Shown here: positions 33,769-43,400 of the stretch, piece after piece
Numbering within the stretch: the first letter of the stretch is position 1
Layout: each line of letters opens with the position of its first letter
Assembly (NCBI GenBank): GCA_031256975.1
Contig: JAIRPN010000015.1
Coordinates: forward strand, 1 to 64,000
DNA length: 64,000 bases
Source of the DNA: Verrucomicrobiales bacterium
Lineage (GTDB): Bacteria > Verrucomicrobiota > Verrucomicrobiia > Methylacidiphilales > JAAUTS01
Direction: 5' to 3'
Notes under the pieces: generated by a model
What the model saw: the letters and a program-made list of their open reading frames with translations, nothing else
Database searches by the model: none
Told to the model about the DNA's origin: nothing
Translations under genes and position numbers: made by a program

Positions 33769-34797
33769 GTGCAAACCGAGGATTTGTTACAGGAGGAGCA
33801 GTCGTTATTGGCGTCGTCGCGGCAGGTGTTGAATCTGGCCGATCGCGAACCGCTCACACTGACGCCAATCTTGAAAGGCGGCTCCGACCGTCATTTTTTC
33901 CGCCTCAGGGGTGCCAATGGCCAGTCGTGGATCGTCATGCACTATGGCATCGAGCGACGTGAAAACTCCCTGTTCGCCGACATCGCCGCCTTTCTGCAAA
34001 AGCTCGGCGTGCCGGTGCCGCGCGTTCTACATCACGACGCCACGCGGCGGGTTTTATGGATGAACGATCTTGGCGTGACCGACCTGCACACGGCGTCCGC
34101 CAATGGCGAGTCGCCCGATTTGCCGCTATATGAGGCAACCATTGGCGCCGTCGCCACCCTGCACCGGAACGGCTGGGAGTTAGCCAGGCGCGAGGGACTG
34201 CAATTGATGCCGGGCTTTGACGAGGCGTTGTATGCCTGGGAGCGGAATTATTTCTACGAGGAATTCCTCGGCACCGTTTGTGAGCGCCCGCTGAGTCCGG
34301 CGGAACAGGAAAAAATCGAGGCCGATCTTTCGCCTTTGGCGGCGACGCTGGCGCAACAATCCGGCGACCTGGTGCATCGCGATTTCCAGTCGCAGAACAT
34401 CATCATTAGCGGCGGCAAGCCGTTCCTGATTGATTTCCAGGGCATGCGACTCGGCGTGCGCCACTACGACCTGGCCTCGCTGATCTTCGATCCCTACGTC
34501 AACATGAGCGACGCCAACCGCGAACTGCTGATCTCAATCGCCTTCCGCCTCGACGCCAACGGCCAAAACGAGGCCGCCTTCCGGCGCGACCTGCAATGCG
34601 CGGCGATCCAGCGCCTGATGCAGGCCCTGGGCGCCTACGGCATGCTGGGGGTGAAAAAGGAAAAGACCGAGTTCCTGCGGCACATTCCGCGCGCCTTGAT
34701 GAATTTGCAGGCGGTACTCGGCCAAGGCGGCTGTTCCGATGCGTTGCTGGACATCCTGTCGAACATCACCGCCAATGCCCGCCGGCTGCGCCGCTAA
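33769..34797 (+). CDS. AmgK-like amino-sugar kinase (APH family)
   Basis: The 342-residue protein from GTG 33769 has the aminoglycoside-phosphotransferase fold: GGSDRHFFRL (ATP loop), MNDLGVTDLH, catalytic HRDFQSQNII at about residue 205, and FLIDFQGMRLG. AmgK phosphorylates MurNAc or GlcNAc at C1 for cell-wall recycling. The divergent MurU-like gene supports this over drug-resistance kinases. The start at GTG is directly after the family B palindrome. The last codons CGC TAA lie in a CGCTAAC motif copy. Confidence 0.82.
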   Translation: MQTEDLLQEEQSLLASSRQVLNLADREPLTLTPILKGGSDRHFFRLRGANGQSWIVMHYGIERRENSLFADIAAFLQKLGVPVPRVLHHDATRRVLWMNDLGVTDLHTASANGESPDLPLYEATIGAVATLHRNGWELARREGLQLMPGFDEALYAWERNYFYEEFLGTVCERPLSPAEQEKIEADLSPLAATLAQQSGDLVHRDFQSQNIIISGGKPFLIDFQGMRLGVRHYDLASLIFDPYVNMSDANRELLISIAFRLDANGQNEAAFRRDLQCAAIQRLMQALGAYGMLGVKKEKTEFLRHIPRALMNLQAVLGQGGCSDALLDILSNITANARRLRR

Positions 34798-34805
34798 CGG
34801 CGAAA

Positions 34806-35078
34806 TCAGGTCAAAATAAACTCGAAATCGCCGGCCGGGAATTCCTCGCCCTCGATCAGCAGCAAGTTCTTGGCGGCGTCAAAGGTGCCATATTCGCCCA
34901 CCGCCCATTTGGGGCCCTCGATGATCTTGACGATGTAGCAGCCGTTGGTGAACTGGGGTCGCAAACTGGCGCGCAAAGCCTTGGTTTTTTTGATGTCATG
35001 GCGGCGTTTGATCGACCACGCCGAGAGGCCGATGACCGCCCCGGCGGCGAGAAGTCCCAGTATCGAGTTCTTGTTCAT
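34806..35078 (-). CDS. Small membrane-anchored protein
   Basis: The 90-residue protein has an N-terminal hydrophobic helix (ILGLLAAGAVIGLSAWSI, residues 5-22) followed by a basic stretch and a compact polar part (FTNGCYIVKIIEGPKWAVGEYGTFD). No known domain. It is convergent with the AmgK-like gene, 8 bp apart. Function is unknown. Confidence 0.6.
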   Translation of the reverse strand: MNKNSILGLLAAGAVIGLSAWSIKRRHDIKKTKALRASLRPQFTNGCYIVKIIEGPKWAVGEYGTFDAAKNLLLIEGEEFPAGDFEFILT

Positions 35079-35233
35079 AAATCGTAATTGTGTTATAGTA
35101 AACTTAGCACAAAATCAGTTCTGTCTTTTCACCATAAGACGAAATTGAAACTTCCGCAAGCGTGATTGATCGGCGCTAACAGTGAAACGGGGTGTTTCGC
35201 CACCGGCGTCCAACTGAACGAAAGGAGTTTTCT

Positions 35234-35734
35234 ATGACTGTCTTGCCAACAGAACGGCGGCAAATGCCCGTCATCCGGGGAAATCAGGGACACAAGATCG
35301 ATTGTTGCGTGTTAGTCAACCGTCCCGCCACCGAGGCCTATCACTTCTGGCGTGATTTCCGCAACCTGCCACGTTTCATGAAAAGCGTGCTCAGCGTCAC
35401 CTACGGTGAAAATCCGATGGTAACGCACTGGAAAGTGCAGGGGCCGTTCGGCCTGCACATGCATTGGGACGCGGAAATCATCAACCTGCACGAGAACGAG
35501 CTGATCTCCTGGCGCACCATCGGCCAGCCGCAGGTGACCAGCGCCGGCAGCGTACGCTTCATGAACGGCCCGGTCGATTGCAGCGTCATCGTGCGCGTGA
35601 TCGCCGAATATGTGCCGCCCATGGGGCGTTTCGGCGTGGCCTTGGCGGCCATGCTGCACGAGGACCCGGTGCAGATGATCCAAACGGACTTGTATCGCAT
35701 GAAACAACTGCTGGAAACGGGAAGTGTCGAATAA
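35234..35734 (+). CDS. SRPBCC-family (polyketide cyclase/dehydrase-like) protein
   Basis: From ATG 35234, behind a good ribosome site AAAGGAG at 35221, the 166-residue protein shows the SRPBCC pattern: INRPATEAYHFWRDF-like start (here VNRPATEAYHFWRDFRNLPR), WKVQGPFGLHMHWDAEIINL and NELISWRTIGQPQVTSAGSVRF. Such proteins bind hydrophobic ligands in a deep cavity. Ligand is unknown. An upstream in-frame start at 35192 lacks a ribosome site. Its end runs into the family C palindrome. Confidence 0.8.
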   Translation: MTVLPTERRQMPVIRGNQGHKIDCCVLVNRPATEAYHFWRDFRNLPRFMKSVLSVTYGENPMVTHWKVQGPFGLHMHWDAEIINLHENELISWRTIGQPQVTSAGSVRFMNGPVDCSVIVRVIAEYVPPMGRFGVALAAMLHEDPVQMIQTDLYRMKQLLETGSVE

Positions 35735-35820
35735 GAGTGAATGGTGAAGATTGAAGAGTGAAATCAGACAGGGGTTTCGCGGAAGCCTATTTCACTCTTC
35801 ACCATTCACTTTTCACTATT
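35735..35820. repeat. Extragenic palindrome, family C
   Basis: GAGTGAATGGTGAAGA...GAGTGAAAT on the left pairs with ATTTCACTCTTCACCATTCAC on the right around a loop of about 28 nt, with small shifts. It lies between convergent genes (SRPBCC and ROK) and can act as a terminator. It is unlike families A and B. Confidence 0.7.
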
Positions 35821-36724
35821 CTGCCACCAGCATCGCGGCACCGAATACACCCGCGCTGTCACCCAGTGTTGGCTTGAGGAATTTCGTATTCAAGCGGGGG
35901 TTAAACACGTGCCTGGCGACTTCCTGCAGGGTGCTCTCGGCGTACAATTCATCGATATTGCCCACGCCACCGCCCAGTACAATGGCCTGCGGGTCGATGG
36001 TGTTGATCAGGATCGAGATGCCCTGCGAGAAATAGCGGACCAGGTGCTGCAAGGTCAGTTCAGCATTGGCGTCCCGCCCGGTGCGGGCTAACTGCACGAT
36101 TTCCTGGAGCGGTAGTTTGCGGCCGGAACGCAACTGGTAAAATTTCTCCAGCCCCGGACCGGACAAAATCGCCTCGGCGGTGCCGCGCGTGCCGTAGGTC
36201 GAATAAAGCTCGCTGTTGGCGTCCAAAATCAGCTGTCCCCATTCGCCTGCGATGCCGTGGCAGCCGTTCAACACATGGCCATGCACCACCAGCCCGCCAC
36301 CCACACCGGTGCCCATGATCACGCCGAACACCGTTTCGTAACCCTTGGCCGAACCGCGGGTCGCCTCCGCCAGCGCGAAACAGTTGGCATCATTGGCCAT
36401 CACGAAATCGTAGCCGGTCAGCTTTTTTAAGTCATCGTGCAAAGGGCGGTCGTTCAGGCATTGCGTATTGGAATTCTTGATGGTTTGTGTCACCGGATCA
36501 ATCGCGCCGGGCGTGCCCATGCCCACCCGCTGCGGGAACGGGATGCCGGTTTCCCTGCTCATCAGTTCGCATAACCTGGCGATTTGCGACAAAATGTGGT
36601 CGTAACCTTTTTCCCTTTCGGTGGGCACGCGGAGGCGGCATAAAGGCTGGTCGAGATTGCTCTCATGCAGGATAATTCCCTCCACTTTGGTGCCACCCAA
36701 ATCAATTCCGGCAATGTAAGACAT
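35816..36724 (-). CDS. ROK-family sugar kinase without the usual zinc cysteines
   Basis: The 302-residue protein has the ROK fold: GIDLGGTKVEGI at the start, GTPGAIDP, VMANDANCFALAEA with catalytic Asp at about residue 112, GTGVGGGLVVHG and CHGIAGEWG. Normal ROK proteins then have CxCGxxGCxE for zinc; here the place reads YSTYGTRGTAEA with no cysteine. It probably phosphorylates a hexose or N-acetyl hexosamine, which would fit the near cell-wall recycling genes, but the substrate is not decided by sequence. Confidence 0.83.
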   Translation of the reverse strand: MSYIAGIDLGGTKVEGIILHESNLDQPLCRLRVPTEREKGYDHILSQIARLCELMSRETGIPFPQRVGMGTPGAIDPVTQTIKNSNTQCLNDRPLHDDLKKLTGYDFVMANDANCFALAEATRGSAKGYETVFGVIMGTGVGGGLVVHGHVLNGCHGIAGEWGQLILDANSELYSTYGTRGTAEAILSGPGLEKFYQLRSGRKLPLQEIVQLARTGRDANAELTLQHLVRYFSQGISILINTIDPQAIVLGGGVGNIDELYAESTLQEVARHVFNPRLNTKFLKPTLGDSAGVFGAAMLVAE

Positions 36725-36774
36725 AAAGCTGAAAGATTAACAAATCCTCCCCAGACCGTAAACAAGCAAAGGGG

Positions 36775-38307
36775 CTACCATTTGATGATGCAAAGATAGC
36801 CCTGGGAAGTCGAGGCAGCTTCCTCGACAGTGATCCAGCGTTCCGCCGCCCAATTGCCCCAGGAATCGCTAATGGCGATCTCCCCGGTCTTGCTGTTGTA
36901 ACCGATGATCATGCGCATATGCCCCGCGTTGATGTCACGGAATGTCGCGTCGCGGTATTGTTTCTTTACTGCCTTCAATTCCTTGATGTAGGCATCCCAG
37001 TCCATTGTATCACGGCGTTGCTCGCTGCGCCTGGTGATATTTTTCTCTATGTCCTTCGACACATAACAGCACCACATCAGCGGCAAACCCTTGTCCACGT
37101 AACGGGCAATGTTCCTGGTGTCGAGACTGGCGTCAACCGCCTGGATTTTGCAACCATAGCGGTTCACGTAGATGTTGATATTATCGACTATGGAACTGAC
37201 ATAGGTGCCGCCTCCCATGTTGGTATTGCCCGCCATCGCCAGCATGTACATGTCGGCCGGAATTTCCATATAACGCAAATAACGCTCCCAAGTGGCGGGG
37301 ACGCAGTAACCTTTCGGTCCTTGGTTGACCATCGGGATCTGTTGCACGACCACGTCGCCGTTGTCACGCTTCAATACGCGATTTTGCAACAACTCGCGCA
37401 ACCCATCGACACGGGACGCGCGTCCGTAATTGTCCGCCACGTCCTTGCGCACGATGCGCACGGCCACATACTCATCCTTCGGCGACGCCAGCAAGATGGC
37501 GTGTTCCTGCCAATCCCAGCGCGCCACGCTCTCGCGGGTTTCCGGGGTCTCGCCGAAAGTCTGCCGCTTCGGCATTCCCAACGCGGCACTTAGCGTTTGT
37601 TCAATAATCTTCGCATCATCCCTCACCGCGTCCTTGAAATCCTTGATGGCAACATCGCGTTTTTTCTCGTCGTTCTTTTTGCCGACGCCCGAAAAATCCC
37701 CTTTGTTGGAAAACACCATGGACAGTGAATCCGGCTTGTTATCATGGGCGTACAGCACCAGCGAGTAAGGCCTCGTACCAAGCACCCGCACCTCGCTTTT
37801 CGCATAGAGACGATAACTGCTTTGCGTATCAGTCCGCGACTCCTGCGGCCAGCCAAGCCGCTTTGCCACCGCATCGGCATCGTCCTGCCACAGATTCGTA
37901 TCGGTAAACAGCTCAAGGCCGAACGCCTTGTTCAATCCGTCCGGGGACTCCTTGCCATTAGCGTCGGGAACTGCCGGCGCCACGGCTTCATTCGAGCCGC
38001 TAACAGCGGGCTGCGCCGTCGTCGCACTGACAGTTACAACGGCTTCCTGTTCCACGGTCAACGCGCTTTTGGCGATTGTGCCAACCAGTCCATTTTCATC
38101 CTTTACCTGCAACGTGTCGCCATTGTCCTGCAAGACCTCCAATACAACGCCCGCAGGCAGTTTCTTCATCGCGCTCCCGCCATCCATGGTGACGGTCATG
38201 GCGGTCTCGGCATTGGTCCTCGCCAAATTCGCGGCTCCGGAATTCGCGACCAATCCATAACAAACCGCGGCCACTAATAACAAACTGTTTCTGATCATAG
38301 CGCTCAA
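36775..38307 (-). CDS. Secreted SH3-like/C39-like peptidase domain protein
   Basis: The 510-residue protein has a signal peptide (to about residue 26), an SH3-like part (about 38-90: MKKLPAGVVLEVLQDNGDTL), a linker, a middle domain of unknown type and a C-terminal papain-like C39 fold (about 320-510). The catalytic triad is visible as Cys in GPKGYCVPAT, His in INAGHMRMIIGY and Asp/Asn in AISDSWGNW. It likely cleaves peptides in the periplasm. Its start overlaps the end of the creD gene by 4 bp. Confidence 0.75.
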   Translation of the reverse strand: MSAMIRNSLLLVAAVCYGLVANSGAANLARTNAETAMTVTMDGGSAMKKLPAGVVLEVLQDNGDTLQVKDENGLVGTIAKSALTVEQEAVVTVSATTAQPAVSGSNEAVAPAVPDANGKESPDGLNKAFGLELFTDTNLWQDDADAVAKRLGWPQESRTDTQSSYRLYAKSEVRVLGTRPYSLVLYAHDNKPDSLSMVFSNKGDFSGVGKKNDEKKRDVAIKDFKDAVRDDAKIIEQTLSAALGMPKRQTFGETPETRESVARWDWQEHAILLASPKDEYVAVRIVRKDVADNYGRASRVDGLRELLQNRVLKRDNGDVVVQQIPMVNQGPKGYCVPATWERYLRYMEIPADMYMLAMAGNTNMGGGTYVSSIVDNINIYVNRYGCKIQAVDASLDTRNIARYVDKGLPLMWCCYVSKDIEKNITRRSEQRRDTMDWDAYIKELKAVKKQYRDATFRDINAGHMRMIIGYNSKTGEIAISDSWGNWAAERWITVEEAASTSQGYLCIIKW

Positions 38308-39734
38308 GGCAGTGGGGGCGGTTCGCTGTTGTACCAGTCAACACGACGGGTCACAAACATCACCGTGCCCAGCACGACAAACAGCAGGGCGGCGCCAAAG
38401 ATCAGCGAGTAATCCTGCAGTTGCAGCACGATGTACAAGTATGCCTGGATGAAGGCCAGCAAGGCGGCAATGATCAGGGTCTTACGGCCGCTCTTCAGCA
38501 CCGACAGCGTGTACAACGAGATCATCGCCCACGACGCCAATGACGAAACCAAGTAAGCCCAGCCGAAATTCCAGATTTCCGACAACGACAGGATGCCGAG
38601 ATAGAACAGACAGATCGCCGCACCGATCAAAATATACTGGAAGGGATGAATCTTCCGTTTCGCCAGCACCTCGAACAGGAAATAGGCCGTAAACACCAGC
38701 ACAATGAACAGCACCGCGTACTTCACCGCGCGTTCCACCTGCCGGTAATTATCCACCGGCGTCATGAATTCCACGCCGAAAACCGCCCCGCCAACCAATT
38801 CCTCATAACCGTAACGCTCCGTCGAATTCCATTGCTGACCGAAGCTGCGCCCATAATAAGACAACTGCCAGTCCGCCGCAAACCCGCCGGGACCGACTTG
38901 ACGGTTGGTAGGCAAAAAACGGCCGTAAAAATTCGGGTCGGGCCACGGTGACTGCATGCCGATCTTGTTCTCCTTGCCCACCGGCACAAACTCCAGACTG
39001 CCGCTGCCGTTCAATGCCAGTTTCATTGCAAACGGATAAACCAGCGTTTTCTTGATATCCACATTGCCCGGTGTCGCGTGGATTCCCTTCTCCACGACGC
39101 CCGCAATGCTGCCCGAAGAACCGTCACCGGTGAAACGCAAGGTCGTGCCCGGCTTGAACAACACCTGCCGGCCGCCGAATTCCAGCGGGATATTCTCCCG
39201 GATGCCGCGTAAATCGCTAATGACAACACTCAGCACCGCCTCGCCCCACAGCATCTTGACATTGGCAGCGTCCAGCTTCAGGTCCTTCCATTCCGACAGG
39301 TCAAACTCGCCCGTCATGTCACACTCCGTCTGGTACAACACCGCCTCGTAAATCGAACGGTGCCGCAATTCCGGTTTCACCACCGATTTCACCGTTAGCG
39401 TCTTCGGCAGGAAATACGCATGACAAACCACCGTCTCCTTCACCTCGGCCTGCTTGGTCTTGCCGTCGACCACCGTGTCGCGCAGCACCGTCCTCGTCAG
39501 TTCGAACGGCACCTTCAAAATCGGCCCGATCACCCGCTGCGACGAACTCCATGACGAAGTGATGTCCTGCACCGCATCGTCCCGGCGTTGCTTGCGTTCA
39601 TTCAATTTGGACTCCAACATCGACAACGGAATCAGCAGCAACAGCAGCAAAATGCCAATAATGGCGAGTTTGAACAGGATACCGAAACGATTCAAAAAGG
39701 CCCTCAACGGACCGACTGGGGCGGGGATTGACAT
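38304..39734 (-). CDS. creD: CreD-like inner-membrane protein
   Basis: From ATG 39734 the protein has 476 residues. It has one N-terminal helix (FKLAIIGILLLLLLIPLSML), a large periplasmic beta part (about 45-310, with VIGPILKVPFE, the family's I-GP-L-P region) and five to six helices at the C-terminus (about 320-460). This is the CreD/Cet family, linked in Proteobacteria to beta-lactam response and envelope integrity. No creBC two-component genes are nearby. An upstream extension to 39839 is open but not supported. Confidence 0.87.
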   Translation of the reverse strand: MSIPAPVGPLRAFLNRFGILFKLAIIGILLLLLLIPLSMLESKLNERKQRRDDAVQDITSSWSSSQRVIGPILKVPFELTRTVLRDTVVDGKTKQAEVKETVVCHAYFLPKTLTVKSVVKPELRHRSIYEAVLYQTECDMTGEFDLSEWKDLKLDAANVKMLWGEAVLSVVISDLRGIRENIPLEFGGRQVLFKPGTTLRFTGDGSSGSIAGVVEKGIHATPGNVDIKKTLVYPFAMKLALNGSGSLEFVPVGKENKIGMQSPWPDPNFYGRFLPTNRQVGPGGFAADWQLSYYGRSFGQQWNSTERYGYEELVGGAVFGVEFMTPVDNYRQVERAVKYAVLFIVLVFTAYFLFEVLAKRKIHPFQYILIGAAICLFYLGILSLSEIWNFGWAYLVSSLASWAMISLYTLSVLKSGRKTLIIAALLAFIQAYLYIVLQLQDYSLIFGAALLFVVLGTVMFVTRRVDWYNSEPPPLP

Positions 39735-39839
39735 CCCGCCATCCTCCATCCGAAAGCATGCCCCGTCAAGCCCTCTCGTCAGGAACTGCACGCTAACCGC
39801 GGCTTGCGGTGGCGGCGGTTTTGGCTTATAGTTGCGCAT

Positions 39840-40469
39840 ATGAAAGCTATTCTTTGTCTTTTAACCGCCCTGACCATCACCATTAGCGCCAACACCCTGC
39901 GTGCGGACTCCGTCCTGCCGGGACATGAAAAGGTCGCCTCAGCGCTCAAAGAATTGGAGAAAAACACCGGTTATGTTCAGGAACGACTGGGCAACACCCT
40001 GACCTCCCTCGGCAGCCTGCAAGGCGGCGGCGACCTGAAAAGCCCCTACGGCGATTTCAGCCGCAACCTCGAAAAACTGCAAAGCCTGTCCGCCACGGTC
40101 GACAAGAACAGCGAACAATTGAACGAGGCGCTAACCGCCAACTATTCCTCCTGGCAGGCACAGATTGACCAAATCCAGGATTCCTCGCTCAAGTCCATCA
40201 GCGCAAAACGCCTCGCCGATGAGCAAAAGAAATTTGCAACCCTCGCCAAAAACATCAAGGCCGCGCAGACCCAGCTCGCCCCGGTGATCAAGCAGCTCAG
40301 CGACATCAACGGCGTGCTCAAGGCCGACCTCACCGCCGCGGGAGTCAAATCGCTGGAAAAACCGCTGCAAAAGGCGTCCAAGGACGGCAATGCCGTGCTG
40401 GCCACCTACGACAAGTTGAAACAGGATTTCCAGCAGGCCCGCCAGTCGATCTCCAGCACCGCGAATTAA
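39840..40469 (+). CDS. Secreted DUF2959-like helical protein
   Basis: From ATG 39840 the 209-residue protein has a signal peptide (LTALTITISANTLRADS) and then an all-helical coiled-coil-rich body (GYVQERLGNTLTSLGSLQGGG, LQSLSATVDKNSEQLNEALTA, IKQLSDINGVLKADLTAAG). This matches the DUF2959 family of periplasmic proteins of unknown function. It lies divergent from creD with motif copies at 39791 and 39883 near its start. Confidence 0.7.
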   Translation: MKAILCLLTALTITISANTLRADSVLPGHEKVASALKELEKNTGYVQERLGNTLTSLGSLQGGGDLKSPYGDFSRNLEKLQSLSATVDKNSEQLNEALTANYSSWQAQIDQIQDSSLKSISAKRLADEQKKFATLAKNIKAAQTQLAPVIKQLSDINGVLKADLTAAGVKSLEKPLQKASKDGNAVLATYDKLKQDFQQARQSISSTAN

Positions 40470-40489
40470 GCGCTGCCTGTCGTTGGCGT

Positions 40490-43400
40490 TTACAGGTAAA
40501 CTTCCAGCTTCCGCACCAATTCGCTGCGGCGGAAGATCTGACGGCTGATATCACGGTCCAAGACCAGGCCATCGAGCGCGTGGGATTTCCCATTGGCATC
40601 GGTCCAGACCAGACCCTTGGCCTGGCGGCCCTTATGATACACCACCGGCACCTGGCAATAGGTGAACGCCAATGACGAGGCGGCTAACGGCAACTTCGCC
40701 CGTTCGCCGTTGGCGTCGAAATATTCAAACTCGGCGGGCTTGGCCAGAAATTCGTCATCGCGCAACAGCAACGGTTGGAAATGGATTTCTCCGCCGCGCA
40801 AACGCAGGCCAAATTCACCGAGGCGGGTCAGGATTTCCTCCTTCACCTGCCCGGTCATGCCGGGTTGCTGTGCGCCGCGCCGCGCCGGGGTATGCGAATA
40901 CGGATCCGTCGGAAACGCGCCGTACACATAGGGATGCTTGTTGAAACCCAGGCCCTCGCGGACCCGGTAATAGTGCTTGTGTAAATCCCGCAACAGGGCT
41001 TTTTCCGCGCCCCGGTCGACCGCATGATAGAAGCTTTCCTGCGCCGCCAGCAGCAACTTGGAAACCATGTGCCAGTAAATGCTGCCCAATCCCTCATACG
41101 CGAACATCGTGCCGCTGCGGCCGGTGAAGGCGTGGTGGTTGAAGGTCCGTTCGTAAATTTCCAGGATATTCTCCGCCTCGGCTCCGCCAATGGCGAGTTG
41201 AGATAATCGTTCGCGCAAGGCCGCGGCATTGACCAAATCCCTGGCAAAGCGGAACTGGCCGTCATCATCGCGAATGACAATCCGCGGATTGATTGGCTCC
41301 CTGCAGCCGGCCGTGAGATCACGCGCGGCGATGCGATTCTTTTCCAGGAAACCCTTCACCCTGCGGTCGGGATAAAGCATGTAACTGTGCTGGTCCTTGC
41401 GGAACAGGGCGCTGTCCTGCATGGTTTTGAGCAGTTCCGCGGATTCCGCAGGCGACAACAATCCGCTGCTCAGCACCGCAACCTGCCCTTCCAGCATTTC
41501 ATACAGATGGCTGATTTCCAGCTTCTTCGATCCGAACTTCAACAGATTGTAGGCATGGTACAGACCGTCGGCACGGCGGTTGGCGCGAATCGAGCCGTCC
41601 GCCAATGTCAACGTGTGGTCGATGAAGGAACGGATCGCCGTTAGTGGCAGCTGCGTTTTCCCGCCAAGACCCTTGGTATATAGGTGGGAGCGGAATGTCG
41701 AGGCCACCTCCCCCGCCTGGTCGACAAACTCGCGGCGCAGTTGGGCGTCAGCAATCACCTTCTCGTTATTGGCCGCTGCTTCGGCCACGGCGTGATGCAA
41801 GCTGTCGAACAACTTCGCCGTTTCGGCGCTAATGGCGAACTCCTGCTGTTGCGCGGCGGCAAACAATTCGCGGGCAAACACCAAAAAACGCCGCAGGTAA
41901 CACAGCGTCACCACTGAAATTCCATTACCGACCAGCGCATTGTTGCCGTCATTCCATTCGGGACGCTGGGTGTTCATCCAGATGCCGCCGCCGGGCACCA
42001 GATTGGCAATCTTGCCCATCAGCGTCGCCAGCAATTTTTCGGCCAGGTTAACATGTCGTACCTGGCCGTTGGCGTCCCGCAACAACCGAGCGTCGGAACC
42101 TTGTTCCTGCTCGCGCTGCAGCGCTTGTTTATGACGTTCCTTGTCGAACAAAATGGTGTTGTGCGGATCGGCAACCAGGTTCCGGTACGGCTTGATGACA
42201 TAGGGTACGTCGGCGTAGCTGTAAATTTCACGGTCGAGCGCCTGCAACAAATCGCGCGGTTCCACCGCGTAGGAAAACTCCAGCAGCTTGAGCAGGTAAA
42301 TCAACTGGTGGTCGCCCCAATAACCGATGCCCGCCCAGGGATCCTCGGGATCCGGCGCTTCCCAGTCGATGCCCGCCCGCGAAATACGGTAGGCGTTGTA
42401 GCCTTCGGCGGTGGTGGCGTTGACAAACTTGGCGATGATGTGGTTGATGTAGGCGGGATAACTTTGCAGCAACGATTCCCAGTTCTGGAAAATATCGCGC
42501 CAGTTGCCCTGGTAATCGAGGATCGGATCGCCGTTGGCGTCCTTGATGTTGATGGAAAATTTATTCCACGGACGGCTCGGGTCGCCATGGCGACGGCCGA
42601 ACGTGATCGGCACGTATTCGAGGCAAAGCCGTTCAAAATCGGCGCTGCCGGTTTTTTTCACCAACGCGAGCAATTCATCGTGCGGCAATTGCGCCGGGAA
42701 GTCGGCCATTAGCGTCGCATATTTTTCCGCGATTCCGCGATTGCGCTGGCCGACGAATCTGGCGAAGTCGGCCGTCTCGATCAACACCGGATGGGCAAAC
42801 ACCCCGCCGCGCATGTTGTTGAACAGGACGTTGGCGTAATGGTGGATGCAGGTGGTCTGCTGCGCGGTCAATTGCAGGCCGTCGGCGCTGGCGGTTAGCG
42901 ACTGCAGGCGCTCGGTGCCCTTGCGGATATCCTGCCGCAATGACGCCAGCAGCGCGCTTTTGTCCCCGAGTGATTTTTGCAGGCGCACCACCTGCGACTG
43001 GGTCTGCTGCACGTCGGCGACAACCTGCCAGCTTTGCGTCTGGTTGGCGGTCAGCGTCAAATCGGCGCTCAGGATGTAGGCGCCGCGACGGCCGCGCACA
43101 ATGTCCTGCTGCTCGACCGACAATCCGCGCAGATAGGAACGCAGTTGCGCGTCGGAAATCAACACCGTGGGGTCGGACAGCCCGAGCGACCACACGGTGG
43201 TGGCGGTCAGCGATTCCATCGCGATGGCCTGGTCGACAATGCCCGAGGACATGCCATAGACCGCCAACTGGTCCGCCAATAATTCGTTGAGCTTGTAGGC
43301 GTCGGCCAGGCAGCTCATGTCGTTTTGCAAACGCAGGCTGATGTCAGGCGGCATCAGGTTGCGCAGGCCGTCCAGCACGCTAACCGCCAGTTCATTGCCG

